Assembly: GCA_030247855.1 (NCBI GenBank)
Contig: JAPDRN010000013.1
Coordinates: 1-64,000, forward strand
Direction of reading: 5' to 3'
DNA: 64,000 nucleotides
Origin: Knufia peltigerae
Taxonomy: Eukaryota; Ascomycota; Eurotiomycetes; Chaetothyriales; Trichomeriaceae
A model generated the notes under the pieces. It saw only the letters and a list, made by a program, of their open reading frames with translations. It ran no database searches and was not told where the DNA came from. The position numbers and the translations under genes were made by a program. This document shows, piece by piece, positions 1-11,386 of this stretch (within the stretch, counting starts at the first letter, position 1; every line of letters begins with the position of its first letter).

Positions 1-20
1 CACACACACACACACACACT
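1..20. repeat. (CA)n microsatellite at window edge
   Basis: The window opens inside a CA dinucleotide run of about ten units, so its true length is unknown. The DNA from 21 to 277, downstream of the cis-prenyltransferase gene, shows no gene. Confidence 0.9.
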
Positions 21-277
21 CACAAAGCCCCGAGTCTGGATCAGAATAGCAAACAGAAAACACAACACATATCAATGAGGAAAAAGGGGAGGGTGTTTGA
101 TCAAGGGGGGAGGAAGAAAGAGATCGACGAATCTGACAGGTTGATCGACCTTGGCCTTTGAAAGGGTATTCATGGAATTTCAAGCAACACACCTAGACAC
201 CAAGGCATTCTTGACCACTTAGTCCGTCATCTTTTGCTCTACCTTCCCAAAGGAGCTCGTCCCTTCCGATGTCGACC

Positions 278-1576
278 TCAACCAACTCGTAACTTGACAC
301 CATTCATTCTTTCCCGTTCTTTCTCACCGCGAGTCTCTTCCTCCGAAACAAAACCAGCTCGAGTCTTTCTCACACGCCACTGCCACTCCCACAAAACAGG
401 CAAGAAACTCCACAGATCAAAGTCCGGCCACAAGACATCCAAAAAGACGATCTGGGTGGCTTGCGTACACTGCCACAACATGAAATCACTCAACCTGAGG
501 ACCCCACTCGTCCGGACGAGCAAGTCTATAGGCGGGTCGTCGGCAGTGTACATGTGGGAATTGAGTGTTTCGGCAGTTATCAGCTCGGGGGAAGGGTACG
601 TTGTCGAAGACTGAGTCTGATGCTCACCAGACGACGGCGACTGTGGTTTGGTTTCGGGGGAAAGCGAAGTGAACTCGGGTGGTGGTGAACTGGTCGTGGT
701 GGCGTTGTCGTCCTGATGTAACGTTGTCGAGGTAGATACGGACGACGTGTCGAGTTCGTGTTCGTGATCCTGATCGGAATGCGAGTACGAGGATAACGAA
801 GTCGTGCTCGAACTGGATGACGGCGATTGTGATTGCGACTGTAACCCTCGCATATGTGGCGGTTGGAGGTATGAAGAGGACTTTGCCTGCTCCGAGATGA
901 TTTTCTGGTGTTGGCGGTCTTGTTGTCGTTGCTGCTGTGTCCGTATCGTACTGGCTATTCTCTCTTCCCTGAAAGGACTTCTTGCCACTTCCGGTTCCGG
1001 CGGTAGAGGTATCGAGTATTCTTCGACGGTATCCCGGATCGCCGTCGTGATTTCTTCTCTGCTCGTGTAGGGGAAGCAAATGTTCAACACGCATCCGCGA
1101 TTGTGGGACGTCAGCTCGACCGCTCGATCCACCGCCTCGAGAACATCAGGCTTGATCAGTTCCCTCTGTCCGAGGACCCGTATCCGGGCACTGTACCGGT
1201 CGAGCAGCTCCCCGTGCTGCACGAGTTGTTTCAATTTGATCTTGGCCATGTCCATGAGTGCGTCGACCTCGTACTTTGTCCGCTTGAAGTTCTCGATGCT
1301 GAAGGCGTAGATGGTGACGTGGGTGACGCCCGACTTGTAACAGACCTCCAAAATCTTGGCCAGAGCCTCGAACCCCAGATTGTGCCCTTCGACCGTCTCT
1401 ATCATGTGGGTTTTGGCGTACCGCCTGTTCCCGTCCATCACAAAGGCCACATGTTTCGGCATCGGCCCTTGACGCAGGGCGCCTATGAGCAGTTCCCGGA
1501 GTTGGTTCAGGGCCCACTCTGCGGGAGGCGAAGACATGAGCCACCGGCGAAGGTGGGACATGTGTCTGGAGGTCAT
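278..1576 (-). CDS. rer2: cis-prenyltransferase (dehydrodolichyl diphosphate synthase, Rer2 type)
   Basis: Makes the long polyisoprenyl diphosphate precursor of dolichol by adding isopentenyl units to farnesyl diphosphate at the ER. An intronless frame of 432 residues shows the family blocks in order: FVMDGNRRYAK (about 43-53, with the catalytic Asp), GHNLGF, FSIENFKR, and RTSGVLRLSDF with the LWPD block near the C-terminus. I start at the Met at 1576 because the 55 in-frame residues upstream look non-coding and family members begin close to this point. Residues about 187-333 are a Ser/Thr/Gln/Pro-rich insertion between the conserved blocks, so the protein is longer than yeast Rer2 (about 290 residues). 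The C-terminal RxG motif of homodimeric bacterial-type enzymes is not evident, so a Nus1/NgBR-like partner is likely needed. Family call is secure; the symbol follows the yeast paralogue Rer2 and SRT1 is an equal alternative. Confidence 0.9.
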   Translation of the reverse strand: MTSRHMSHLRRWLMSSPPAEWALNQLRELLIGALRQGPMPKHVAFVMDGNRRYAKTHMIETVEGHNLGFEALAKILEVCYKSGVTHVTIYAFSIENFKRTKYEVDALMDMAKIKLKQLVQHGELLDRYSARIRVLGQRELIKPDVLEAVDRAVELTSHNRGCVLNICFPYTSREEITTAIRDTVEEYSIPLPPEPEVARSPFREERIASTIRTQQQRQQDRQHQKIISEQAKSSSYLQPPHMRGLQSQSQSPSSSSSTTSLSSYSHSDQDHEHELDTSSVSTSTTLHQDDNATTTSSPPPEFTSLSPETKPQSPSSGEHQTQSSTTYPSPELITAETLNSHMYTADDPPIDLLVRTSGVLRLSDFMLWQCTQATQIVFLDVLWPDFDLWSFLPVLWEWQWRVRKTRAGFVSEEETRGEKERERMNGVKLRVG

Positions 1577-2216
1577 TATGTCGTCGTTTTGAGTCGGGTC
1601 GAAGGTCTCTTCGGACAGAGAGGGCAGGCAGAGAGGGTGTGCCCAAGAAAAGGGCGAGGCCCGTACGAGGAGGATCCTAGGTATAGAGAAAGAGTGGCAT
1701 AGAGAACTCGAGAATGGACAGGAGGACACGGTCGAGAGCAATCAACAAAGAATGTAAGGATCCAGCTGAAGAGTACTCTGCAGGCAACAATCTATTGTAG
1801 GTTAATACCTAAAGTCAGTACTTGTACATACTCGGCAGCACACGCAATGGTCGTGGCTCCGAGCTCTGGGCACGCCTTCAAGCCTTACGGGGACGAGAAG
1901 GTGCCGCTTTTAAGACAGGACAGAGAAGGCTTCCCTGCCAAGGTTTGGGAATTATTATTACTGATGCCGCTCTTGTTCAGCCTGATCCCACCGGCCGTGG
2001 GGGCCGGGATTTAGGCTGGACGCCAGAGCCACTGGGGGCTTTACGGGGGGGAAGGGGGGGGAAACTGATAATATCCCAAGCCTGATCTGCGGGATACTGT
2101 ACTGTGGGCAGCTTCACGAGCAGCCTGTGCCTCTACAAGCCAATCTTTCATTCTTATCCATGGTACGGAATTAATTATTCTCGCGCAAAGCAAAGACGTC
2201 GTAGGTAGAGCCGCTC
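1577..2216. other. intergenic, no gene seen
   Basis: Spacer between the 5' end of the cis-prenyltransferase gene and the 3' end of the PLD-like gene, both on the minus strand. It holds a purine-rich tract with long G runs at about 2040-2061. No convincing reading frame or RNA gene was seen. Confidence 0.6.
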
Positions 2217-4340
2217 CTAAAACCCACCGACACCACGGACTCGCTGCACGGCGCCAATGAAGCCTCTGGCCCAGGCAAACTTGCCGGGGTCGACGCCGAT
2301 GGCTCCTTCGGCCTGCCGCCCAGTTTGGGGATCCTTCCAGCACCCAGAATCAGGCCCGTCCTTTTCGACCTTGCCGTAGACGTGAGTATTCTCATTCTGC
2401 CTCAACCCTTCCATCCACTTGCCCACGATCAACGCGCTGTCACACATGACGTTGATCTCTTGACTGTGGTACCAGCTCTGCGTGTCCTGGTTGCCGTTCC
2501 CTTGGATGGCGATGTGCCCGTCCACGAGCATGATCTTGATGTGACAGGACCGCTTCTTGAACTTGTTGTGGATCGGGTGGACCTGGTCCTTGGCCACGTA
2601 GGCGTGGATGTCCAGGTTCTGGTGGTACTGCTGTTCGAGCTCCTCGTAGAAGCCGTGCGCGATCATCTCGTTGTGACCATTCTGACCCGGCAGCAACTCA
2701 CCGGCGTCATTGTACCCGAGACAGTACCAGTACTCCACATGCACACCGCGACGACACGCCTTGACGATTTCCGGGATAAGATCTTCGGCGTTCAAGTTTG
2801 GGGTTTGGATGAAGACGGACCGCTCGGCGTGGCGGAGGGCCGACGCAAACGCTTCGTCTTGCGGAGTATGCAACGAGCCCTTGCCCGGCTTGCCACACGG
2901 CTCCCTGCACACCATGGCCATGGGGACGGGGTCGTGCCTGGGAAGGGGAATAAAAGGCGTCATGGCATCGGCGGGGGAGATGTCTGGCGCGCTGGCCTTG
3001 GTGTCCTTTTGGATGGTCGTGTTCAGGAGGCGAGTGACGGCATCTATGCGCCGTTCACCCTGCCGAGGATGCATGCTAGCTGTGGCACGCAGGACTTCCG
3101 ATTTTATGTCTGGGTCGTAGTGAGGATCACTGGATGTATGCATTGGCATCCTTGTCTGTGATCCATCCTCGGCCAGGTCGCGCAGATTCTCATGGCCGTG
3201 GGGCATTGTCTCCGTCCTGTCATCACGTTAGTCTGCGCGCATCAAAGTCTGCAGGTGTCGTGTCTCACGGATGATAGACTTCTTTCAAATTCCCACTTTG
3301 GTCAAACAAGGTAGCATAAGAGTCCGAGTCGAATGTGGGGGTGGGTTGTCCTGAAGCAGGTCTGTCCAGGCGAGGGAGGGGAGGACGCATGGCGTTGTGC
3401 CAGGATATGAGGGCCATGTCGTAGAATGAATCCACAATTGGCCCTTCCCACTGAGACATCATCTCCAGATTGTCATTGTCCTGGATGTTGTTGCTCTGGA
3501 TGATGGCGATCCTTCGGTCTGCAATCATGAACTTGCAGTGGAAAGTCCCAAAGACAGGTTGGTGGTAATTGATGACCTCGAGGTCGATGTTGGGTATGTC
3601 GTTTGGATGCGGTAGACGAATGGGCCCATTAGGATCGGCATACGTCTTGGGTTCTACCACGAGGTGGTTGTGGATAAACTGTGCTTTGTCAGTTGCAGGG
3701 AAAAGGATCTGGCTGCTCTTGGACAACTCGCCTGTTTGGGACTACCTCGGTCGTATATGATCTTGACGACTATTCGTTTGTTCAACGCGACGGCTTTGCG
3801 GTTGAGCTCCTTGATCGAGTTGGTGATCAACATGGTAGGCTCGGAATGCATCCAGAAATTGGTGGCGAGGAAGACCTCCTCCTCTGCTCGGGCGATGACA
3901 TTGGACATGTGCCGACAGATGTCTGGTATCGGTGCTATGATGGTGAGTGGGCACACACCGGTACTGCCCATCAGCGAGGGCGAGCACACTCCGGCGAGTG
4001 GATTCTTCTCCAGTGTACACAAGACATCGTGGAAGATCTGGTGCTCGCCTCAGTATGAAAAGTCACCAAAAAGGAGAGCTTAACTTGGGTAGATGATGCT
4101 TACTCGTAGAAACAATTTGGACGGCTCTGCCGTTCCCCACCTACCACAAGCGAGCGCCTGGTTGAGGTCTTCCTCCGTCTCATCGTCCAGTGCCACCTTC
4201 TTGGTCACCTTTTCGTCTTCAATGTCGTGATGAAAGAGCTGTTCAGCGGCCTCGTGAGCGGACAGAGTTGGATTCTTGGCCAACTCGGCGCTAACTGACA
4301 CGCCGCTTTGACATAGTCTCAAGATGTTCTTCGGGATCAT
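2217..4340 (-). CDS. phospholipase D-like HKD superfamily protein, four exons
   Basis: Spliced model: 4340-4104, 4043 to about 3746 (or 3728), 3683-3269, 3216-2217; about 650 residues. Two HKD catalytic motifs are visible: HCKFMIAD in exon 3, followed by IQSNN, and HIKIMLVD in exon 4, followed by QGNGN. That is the full pair needed for one PLD active site, so a phosphodiesterase or transphosphatidylase acting on phospholipids, or a cardiolipin-synthase-like enzyme, is expected. Intron 3 has a clear GTGAG donor and an ACTAAC branch; intron 1 starts GTAAGC. The exon 2/3 junction is less certain: frame and conservation (YDRG before, FIHNHLVVEP after) require an intron, with two possible donors. 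No signal peptide or membrane segment is obvious. Substrate cannot be told from sequence. Confidence 0.85.
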
Positions 4341-5371
4341 GTCGCCTAACGCTGGAAATCGACAGCAGCCAGAATGGGGAGTTTTGAGCTTAATGTGGTA
4401 CTACTAGACTTTGTGAGAAACTGTTATAAGGCTGCTCCGAAATCGGATTGCCTAATGTAGCCCCTTCGATCGAAGGCTCGAGATGGACTTGGGGGAATGA
4501 TGATTTGAATAAGAAGAGAATAAGATGAGAAGAAATGCCTATTAAATTCTACATTGGGGCTACAAAAGCGACATCGCGCACTCACCACCATCCAAAGCCA
4601 GCCAAGGAAGAGGGACAGAAACCTGCGAGGTCGCGGCAACGTCGTAAGCCTGTGATGTCACACACTCAAAAAGACAATAGTTGGAGCCATGTGGAGACGA
4701 GACAAGCACGCCCAGACGAATGCTTGGTTGAGCTTGGCCAAACTCTAAGCCTCGATACCTATCTCGGTCTAGCTGAATCCCTTTGTTCGTATCTCTTCGA
4801 CATACTGTACGGGACAATTGAGGGCAAGGCCAAATGACGACGCCTCAGCCAGTTACTCAACTGCCAAACCGCCCCTGGAAGCCCGCCAAATCACTGTCGG
4901 CCACTCGCAGAATCACTGTACGTCCACCAGATATTGGCTTGCTCCGAGAACGAGACAGAAGGACAGGGAAGAGTGGCGTTGCAATGCATTGGTATTGGTG
5001 TCTATGGAGAGGAGTCTGGGGAAGGAGATCTATGAAAAATGCGATAGCTCTAAAATGGAAAGGTGACCCGCACACATACAAATGTGCTTTGGCCTGGCGA
5101 ATCGTGTTGACTTGTGCGAAACCGACGTTGGGGGACTTTTTCTTGGGGGTGCAAAGCGGGTGACGTACTTTGTTTGCATCTAGACAACTGTCCCTCACAA
5201 GTATCTACACCTATACATTGTAAACATACAGGTACACTTATGGAATATAGGTACTCAAAAAGAAAAGGGAATTTGTTCCACTTGCTCAAGAAGAGAGTCA
5301 TTCTTATAACCTCGCTAAATCTGCACAAAGAAAAACCCCATCCTGCTCTGTAAGAGTACACTCAATCCCAA
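4341..5371. other. intergenic, no gene seen
   Basis: About 1 kb between the start of the PLD-like gene and the stop of the Yme1 gene. Frames are short and not conserved-looking. It should contain the PLD-like promoter and the Yme1 3' untranslated region. Confidence 0.6.
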
Positions 5372-7970
5372 TCATCTGTCGGATACTCGAGCACTCTCCT
5401 GCTCACCTGCTCGACCACCTTGAGGAAGTAAAACATCGGGAAGCTTGATCCCTACACCACCTTTAGGGCCAACTTCTTTCTCCTTCTTGGGTTGAGGGCT
5501 GCCTCGACCACCGTTGTTGTTATCAGTCTTTTCCTCTTCTTCTTGTAATTGAACTTCCAATCGCTTCAACTTCTCTCCTCGTAGGATCTTCATAATTTCT
5601 TCCTTGTCCAGTGTCTCAAACTCGAGAAGAGCATCTTTCAAAGCCTCCAATTCCTTTCTCTTGTCCTTGACAATTTTGTCTGCCCTTTGTCTTCCACCCT
5701 CCACAATCTCGCGGACTTCACGCTCAATCTCTTGCTTCGTCTCGCTCGATAGGTTGTTGTAATCTGAATGGAGATCGACGTTGCCAAGCTTGGGTGAGTA
5801 TCCAAATTGAGTAACGAGGTGATAGGCAACACGTGTCGCTTGTTGAACATCTGATGCAATGCCACTTGAAACCTTGTTCGGACCATAGACCAACTCCTCC
5901 GCTGCTCGTCCGCCCATCGACACGTCAATATCGCTAAGATATTGGTCGTACGCATAGCTCACAGCATCCATTTCGGGAAGCTGGTGGGTCACGCCGAGAG
6001 CATGTCCGCGAGGGACGATGGTCATCTTGTAGAGTTCCTTGCTTCCAGGTGTGAAAAGGGCTACCAGCGCATGGCCGGCTTCATGATATGCCGTCATCAC
6101 CTTGTCCTTTTCCCGGATATGTCTGGACTTGTTCTCGGCACCTAACAAGATCTTGTCTCTGGCCCACTCAAAATTCTGAGCATTGACCTTTTTGTATTTC
6201 ATTCGAGAGGCATGCACAGCAGCTTGATTACACAGATTCTCGAGTTCGGCACCAGACATTCCACTGGTTGCACGACCGAGGCTGGTGGCATCAACATCTG
6301 CGGCAATGGGCATATTCCTCATGTGGTGCTTCAAGATCTCGATGCGGCCTCTTACATCTGGCAGGGGAACGGTAACGTGGCGATCGAAACGACCAGGTCG
6401 AGTCAGTGCTTTGTCGAGAGATTCCGGATAGTTTGTAGCAGCAATAAGGATGACGCCGGTACTAGGACTGAAACCGTCCAGTTCGGTAAGCAACTGGTTG
6501 AGTGTCTGTTTGGCATACGCCGGGTCCCGGGCGTTCCTTTTTCCTCCAACAGCATCAAGTTCGTCGATGAAGATGATAGCAGGAGCCTTGTTCCGTGCTT
6601 GAGAGAAGAGGTCTCGAACACGTTTCGCCCCCACACCAACGTAGAGTTCGTCAAATTCGGACCCAGACATGTAGAACACAGGAACTCCAGCTTCACCAGC
6701 GACCGCACGGGCAAGCATGGTTTTGCCAGTACCGGGAGGACCAACCAGTAGGACACCTTTAGGAAGTTTGCCACCTAGTCGATTGAACTTGTCGGGGTTC
6801 TTCAAAAATTCCACCAATTCTTGTAATTCCTCCTTCGCCTCGTCGCATCCATGAACGTCATTGAAACGGACAGTCTGGTGTTGGGGCTGGACCTCATTGT
6901 TCTGCCCGACCCGCGTTCGGAAACTGCCAGTAAACTCGACGACCATAGTGAGAATAACCAAAAGGAAATAACCGGCAAGACCAACCCAGAGGAATGTCCT
7001 GACCCATTTGAGAATAGTGGCGCCCCATGATTCCTCCACGACAACATAAAGAGGTGCCTCTTTCGCGCCGGTGCCAGACTTGTTACCAGGCATGACCATT
7101 TGTCCACCATAGTTCTGTCCTGCAACAGCATGGCCGACCGCTTGTAGTTTCTCAGGGCTTAGTCCACCACCTTGTGCCATTGCCCCGGCGGGAACATTCG
7201 CTCCAGGAGCAGGCACAGAGCCAGTCATTTGCAGAGCCTTGAGATATGAAGCATCTGCCGCGGGACTTGAGGCATAACGACCGGACTGATATCTTTCAAT
7301 GACGATCTTGGGCATATTTGCCCGTAGCAATGCCGAGTAGAAAGCCGTCTGCGCCGAGGCACTTGTGGGGTTATTGTTGGCAGTTCGTTCAGCGTGGGCG
7401 AGCATGTTTTGGTTGGCGGGTTGGAACGACATGGAAAATTGTCTAGCTGAAGGCACGAAACTAGTTCCTCCCCTGCATGGAGGGCCGAATAAGAGAGATG
7501 TCGGCGTCAACTTCGTGCGGCTGGTATGCATCGATCGCGTGCGAGTTGTCGGAGTCGGAACTCGTGGCGTATTTGTCGAGAGAGATCGTCGAAGGACTGA
7601 AAGAGGGGTCTGGAATGGCATTGTGGGCGCGCGAAGATTTTGTGACATTATAGGGAGTGATCGATGAGCATTGATAAGTAGCGGGGCTGACCGCAAGCTG
7701 TTTGTCGGCACCGCAGCCATGAAATCAGGAAGAATTTGTTTCGTAGACGAGTGTAATTCCCGCGCGACCGGGACGTTTCCTTCAGCTCGTCGTTTCGTGA
7801 GGCGATGGCGCCGAAGAGTGGCCAACGGAGATGTAAAGAGTGAAGGCAGGATATCTGGGCCGAGTGCGGACAGGCTCTGAAAGGTCACAATAGTTAGCAT
7901 TGAACAACGGGCAAATGGGCAAATGTGATGTACTCACAGGAAGTTGAGACAGCGGAGCCTGTAAGGCCAT
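5372..7970 (-). CDS. yme1: mitochondrial i-AAA protease Yme1
   Basis: ATP-dependent zinc metalloprotease of the inner membrane facing the intermembrane space; it degrades unassembled inner-membrane and small Tim proteins. Two exons: 7970-7938 (11 codons) and 7876-5372, joined over an intron with a GTGAGT donor and a GCTAAC branch; 845 residues. The N-terminal 150 residues are Arg/Ser/Thr-rich and fit a mitochondrial presequence. One hydrophobic segment (about 304-325) precedes the AAA domain. Walker A GPPGTGKT (about 390-397), Walker B IIFIDELDA, second-region-of-homology Arg residues and the zinc site HEAGH (about 609-613) are all present. A single membrane span and the sequence around FDELYVGVGAKRVRD separate it from the two-span m-AAA proteins Afg3/Yta12. 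The tiny first exon is inferred from splice signals and frame. Confidence 0.95.
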
Positions 7971-8566
7971 GTTGAGGGTAAGGAAAGCGGCGGGTGCCGC
8001 AAGAAAAGTAGAAGACTAACAGTGAGGCAGAAATGAAAGAAGGCTGCGATACAAGAAAGACAGGATGGGATTAAATGGCCTCGCGATTGCCACGCTGCGA
8101 GGTTTAGGATGTTGTCGGGATGAGCGAGCGCAGGCGGAAGGTCGACGACGAGTAGATGATGTGATTCCATCCTCTTCGTTGGTCCCGCTTCCGCACCTTG
8201 AACTTCTCGCCACACACGATCGGATCACGGGATGGGCACGTGATGCAGAGAAGGCAACCTCTTCAAGCTTAGTCATCGTATCAAGCAACATAGAACGCGA
8301 TACGAGTATGAGCACTCCGTACCTAGATCTATCTACCTAGGTAGGTTCCCACACAAACACCAGCACTCTGAGATATTTGGTAACTCAATATAGAATGCTA
8401 TTAAACACATGCAATATAGACGTGCAGTTTACCCACAACTCGGCGCTAATGCACATATCCTCGCCCAGCCTCAATGCGATTCTTATATGAATACAGATTC
8501 AGTATGCTGTCATGAACATTCATAAACATGATCCCTTGCGCGCACTAAATAACCCCTCTTCATTAC
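7971..8566. other. intergenic; yme1 promoter side, with palindrome
   Basis: Holds the yme1 upstream region, with a CACGTG E-box at about 8236-8241, and the 3' flank of the F-box gene. A perfect 12-bp palindrome CTACCTAGGTAG lies at 8333-8344, just after ACTCCGTACCTAG at 8314-8326; both belong to short motifs that recur in this window. No gene was seen. Confidence 0.6.
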
Positions 8567-11386
8567 TCAAGGCCCAATGAAGTATTTAGAAGCCTCAATA
8601 ACATCGGCATCTCCATTCGCAAAATCCCAACCAACGATACGACTGTCTTGTGAGCAACAGACAATGCGTCGGGCATCAAATTGTAATTTGAACACTCGGG
8701 ACACAGAAGATGGTAGGTGTTCTGGGTGCTGTCCATGGGCTACAGGTGGTGCGGGTGCCACTTGTTGCTGTTGATTAGGTGCTGGTGCTTGCTGCACAGC
8801 AGGTGGGAGTTGTACCAGTGCTGCTGGGTTTGGTTGGTGCTGGTTGCTCGCCACGCTCTGCGGGGCTTGACTTTGCGAACCCGTAGTCTGGCCGTGTGAG
8901 GTTTGCACTGCTTGGTTCAGCGCTTGCTGGACAGCCTGCGACATCGCTGCCTGGGTGTGTGCAACAACAGCGTTGGCAATAGTTTGTGGCGTTCCACTGA
9001 TACTCGCACTTGCAGCAAAGTTGGAATTGAGGTTTATCCCGTTCTGAGGGCCAGTGATGGGTGGATTTAGTAGTCTCCCCACGCCCATAACGTTGGACAA
9101 ACCTGCGCCAAGACTAGCAAAAGATGTGCCGACGGCCTGTTGTACGATTTGTGACGCTGACATGACTCCTGGATGAGCAGGTCCGCCAGGCCCGAGGTTG
9201 CCCGTCGCCTGAAAAGGATTCGTTGCAGGTTGACCAGTCGGATCTGCGGCATTATCTGCGACGACAGCCCGAGCAACTCTCCGCATCCTTATAGTGGTTG
9301 GTGATGTGTGAGAGAACGGATGCTGGAACAGCTGCTTGCCAATCACCCAGTGACCTTCGGCATTCTTTCTCCAGATGATGATCGTTTGATCATAGCTGCC
9401 AGACACAATCCGTCCCCATTTACTGCCGCCTCCTCCAGGCGGCAGTTTAGATCCAAAAGCGAGACGGGAACTGCCGTGATCACCGTGCCTGACTTCTCGA
9501 AGAAAATTTCTGTCATCGATCACCTTGCCACTGGCCAGGTCAGCAAGAAACTGTCGTTCGGCTGCTCTTGCTTGGCTATCATTGTCGTCATCGCTTCCAG
9601 GCAAGTCCCCAAATCCAGCTTGAATGGTGCGCACCAAGTTATGGTGGCCCTTCAACTCTGCAACCTCTGCGCCAGTAGTCGGGTCGTATATGCGAACGGT
9701 GTTGTCACTACTACCACTCACGATACGCTTCCCGTCGAATTGGACACATGCGATACCCTTCTGATGCCCTTGTAAAGTCCGCAACACTCTGCCATTCTTG
9801 GCGTTCCACACCTTGATCAACCTATCACCAGATGCAGAAACGATCAGGTCTCCGATGATCTGGATGGCGTTGACTGCAGCGTTGTGACCTTCTAGGGTCA
9901 ATAGAAGCATGTACGGTTTCAAGGCTCGGATTGTACCGTTGGCCATTCTGGCCTCCAAAAGCGAAGGCTCCATGTCGGTCGTGTTGACAATGTACGAAGG
10001 CACCCGTGCTGTACCTGTACGCTCCACTTTGGGGTAGTCCTCGTCTGTGGCAGTGAGGGCCTGTCGATTCCATATCTTGATTCGTCGATCTTTAGAACAT
10101 GTCACCAGATATCGTTTGTCGAATCTGAGGTTAAGCACAGATTCCTCATGGGCGGATGGGATTTCATGAATCTTTTGCCCGGTAGAGAAGCGCCATATCA
10201 CCACACTTGCATCACTGCTACCAGAGATGATCACGTCTTGATCTTCGGTGGGGTCGAACTGAAGACAAAGGACGGATTGAGAGTGACCAACTAGAGGCTT
10301 TCCCCGTAGCCGTCTGGTCTCGAGATCCCATACACGCAATGTTTTGTCTCGACTGCCGCTGACCAACCATTTACCGAAGAATTGGATGGTGTAGACACAT
10401 TCGGTGTGCGCTTCGTTCGGGTGGTCGGGATGGGGGAGCTCAAACGTTGTGTATAGGCCTCTAGTCCAATTGTGTTCCAGCTTCTGCCGTTGCATATACA
10501 AATGCAGCCAATTCAATCTGTCCCTTCCACCGGAGTCAGTTACAGTCAAGCTGGACTTGGCGGGAGGATCGGGATTGTCGATAGCTTTGTTATCTTCGTC
10601 CTTGGTATTCGTTGGCTCCGGTTTATAATCCATCTCATCCTCTGACTCCGAACTCGATCTTTTATTTGGTCGTTGAGGAGAATTCTGAATGCTATTCGGG
10701 GCATCTTGCATCTCTTGATCGTCGGGTTCTGATCTGGTGTCTGTGTCTGCCTCCACCATCCCATGCTGTTCACGCCAGGAAGATACATCCGCCGACACCT
10801 TACGTGGCCTTGATTCAAGCCAATCTGAGGTGGCGCGCTTCTTAAGCAAGGGTTGGCCATGAGTCTGTCCGCGCGCTCTTTTGAATTCATGTCTGACGAG
10901 CGAATTGTGTGCATGTTCGAAAGCATCGACTTCCTTCTTATCGTATAGCCATCCCTGATTCTTGTACAGAGCTAGCCAGAGCATGGGGTCCATGACACGA
11001 GCTCTCCAAGTCCGCGACGCGAGGGAGGCGGTCAACAAGGTGTTGGCATCTAGGTATGAGAATATGGAGCCAGTGATTTCCGCCGGCAGCTTTTCCACTG
11101 GGTCCATGTGCAGCAGGGGAGTCAAACGATCAACGACCGCAGCAATATTCGACGTCCGAAGAGTACGCAGCACTTCGTATGCAATCTCTGCTCGAGACTC
11201 TTCGTTTTGAGCCATCACCCATTCTTGAAATCGAGCAGCCATGGCCGCAAAATTGTTCCGCCCGTTCTCATCTTGACTCATGGTGTCTTCGGAAAAGCCT
11301 TCGTCTAGGCGGAAGGGTGTTGTTGTGGAGCTAGAGGGATAGCCTGATTGTAAAGGATCGATGTCTGCATTATCGTAGGGATCCAT
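8567..11386 (-). CDS. F-box/WD40 repeat protein (SCF ubiquitin ligase substrate receptor)
   Basis: Intronless, 939 residues. The F-box lies at about 98-142 (KLPAEITGSIFSYLD onward), which in this class binds Skp1 in an SCF E3 ligase. WD40 repeats run from about 330 to 690, with clear WD-type strands such as LVSGSRDKTLRVWD, IVSGSSDNTVRIYD and IVSGSYDQTIIIW. A long Gln/Ala/Pro-rich, low-complexity stretch (about 715-890) then interrupts the propeller before a last half-repeat ending at the C-terminus. The architecture resembles Cdc4, Met30/SconB and the Neurospora FRQ-degrading FWD-1; which orthologue it is I cannot tell. An acidic, Ser-rich linker with RRxS- and KRSS-type sites (about 195-265) separates F-box and propeller. 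Downstream of the stop no other gene shares the transcript. Confidence 0.9.
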   Translation of the reverse strand: MDPYDNADIDPLQSGYPSSSTTTPFRLDEGFSEDTMSQDENGRNNFAAMAARFQEWVMAQNEESRAEIAYEVLRTLRTSNIAAVVDRLTPLLHMDPVEKLPAEITGSIFSYLDANTLLTASLASRTWRARVMDPMLWLALYKNQGWLYDKKEVDAFEHAHNSLVRHEFKRARGQTHGQPLLKKRATSDWLESRPRKVSADVSSWREQHGMVEADTDTRSEPDDQEMQDAPNSIQNSPQRPNKRSSSESEDEMDYKPEPTNTKDEDNKAIDNPDPPAKSSLTVTDSGGRDRLNWLHLYMQRQKLEHNWTRGLYTTFELPHPDHPNEAHTECVYTIQFFGKWLVSGSRDKTLRVWDLETRRLRGKPLVGHSQSVLCLQFDPTEDQDVIISGSSDASVVIWRFSTGQKIHEIPSAHEESVLNLRFDKRYLVTCSKDRRIKIWNRQALTATDEDYPKVERTGTARVPSYIVNTTDMEPSLLEARMANGTIRALKPYMLLLTLEGHNAAVNAIQIIGDLIVSASGDRLIKVWNAKNGRVLRTLQGHQKGIACVQFDGKRIVSGSSDNTVRIYDPTTGAEVAELKGHHNLVRTIQAGFGDLPGSDDDNDSQARAAERQFLADLASGKVIDDRNFLREVRHGDHGSSRLAFGSKLPPGGGGSKWGRIVSGSYDQTIIIWRKNAEGHWVIGKQLFQHPFSHTSPTTIRMRRVARAVVADNAADPTGQPATNPFQATGNLGPGGPAHPGVMSASQIVQQAVGTSFASLGAGLSNVMGVGRLLNPPITGPQNGINLNSNFAASASISGTPQTIANAVVAHTQAAMSQAVQQALNQAVQTSHGQTTGSQSQAPQSVASNQHQPNPAALVQLPPAVQQAPAPNQQQQVAPAPPVAHGQHPEHLPSSVSRVFKLQFDARRIVCCSQDSRIVGWDFANGDADVIEASKYFIGP

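Noticed and set aside
2325..3161. 278-codon open frame antisense to the PLD-like gene
   Set aside because: Overlaps the second HKD exon; Val/Leu/Asp-rich shadow sequence.
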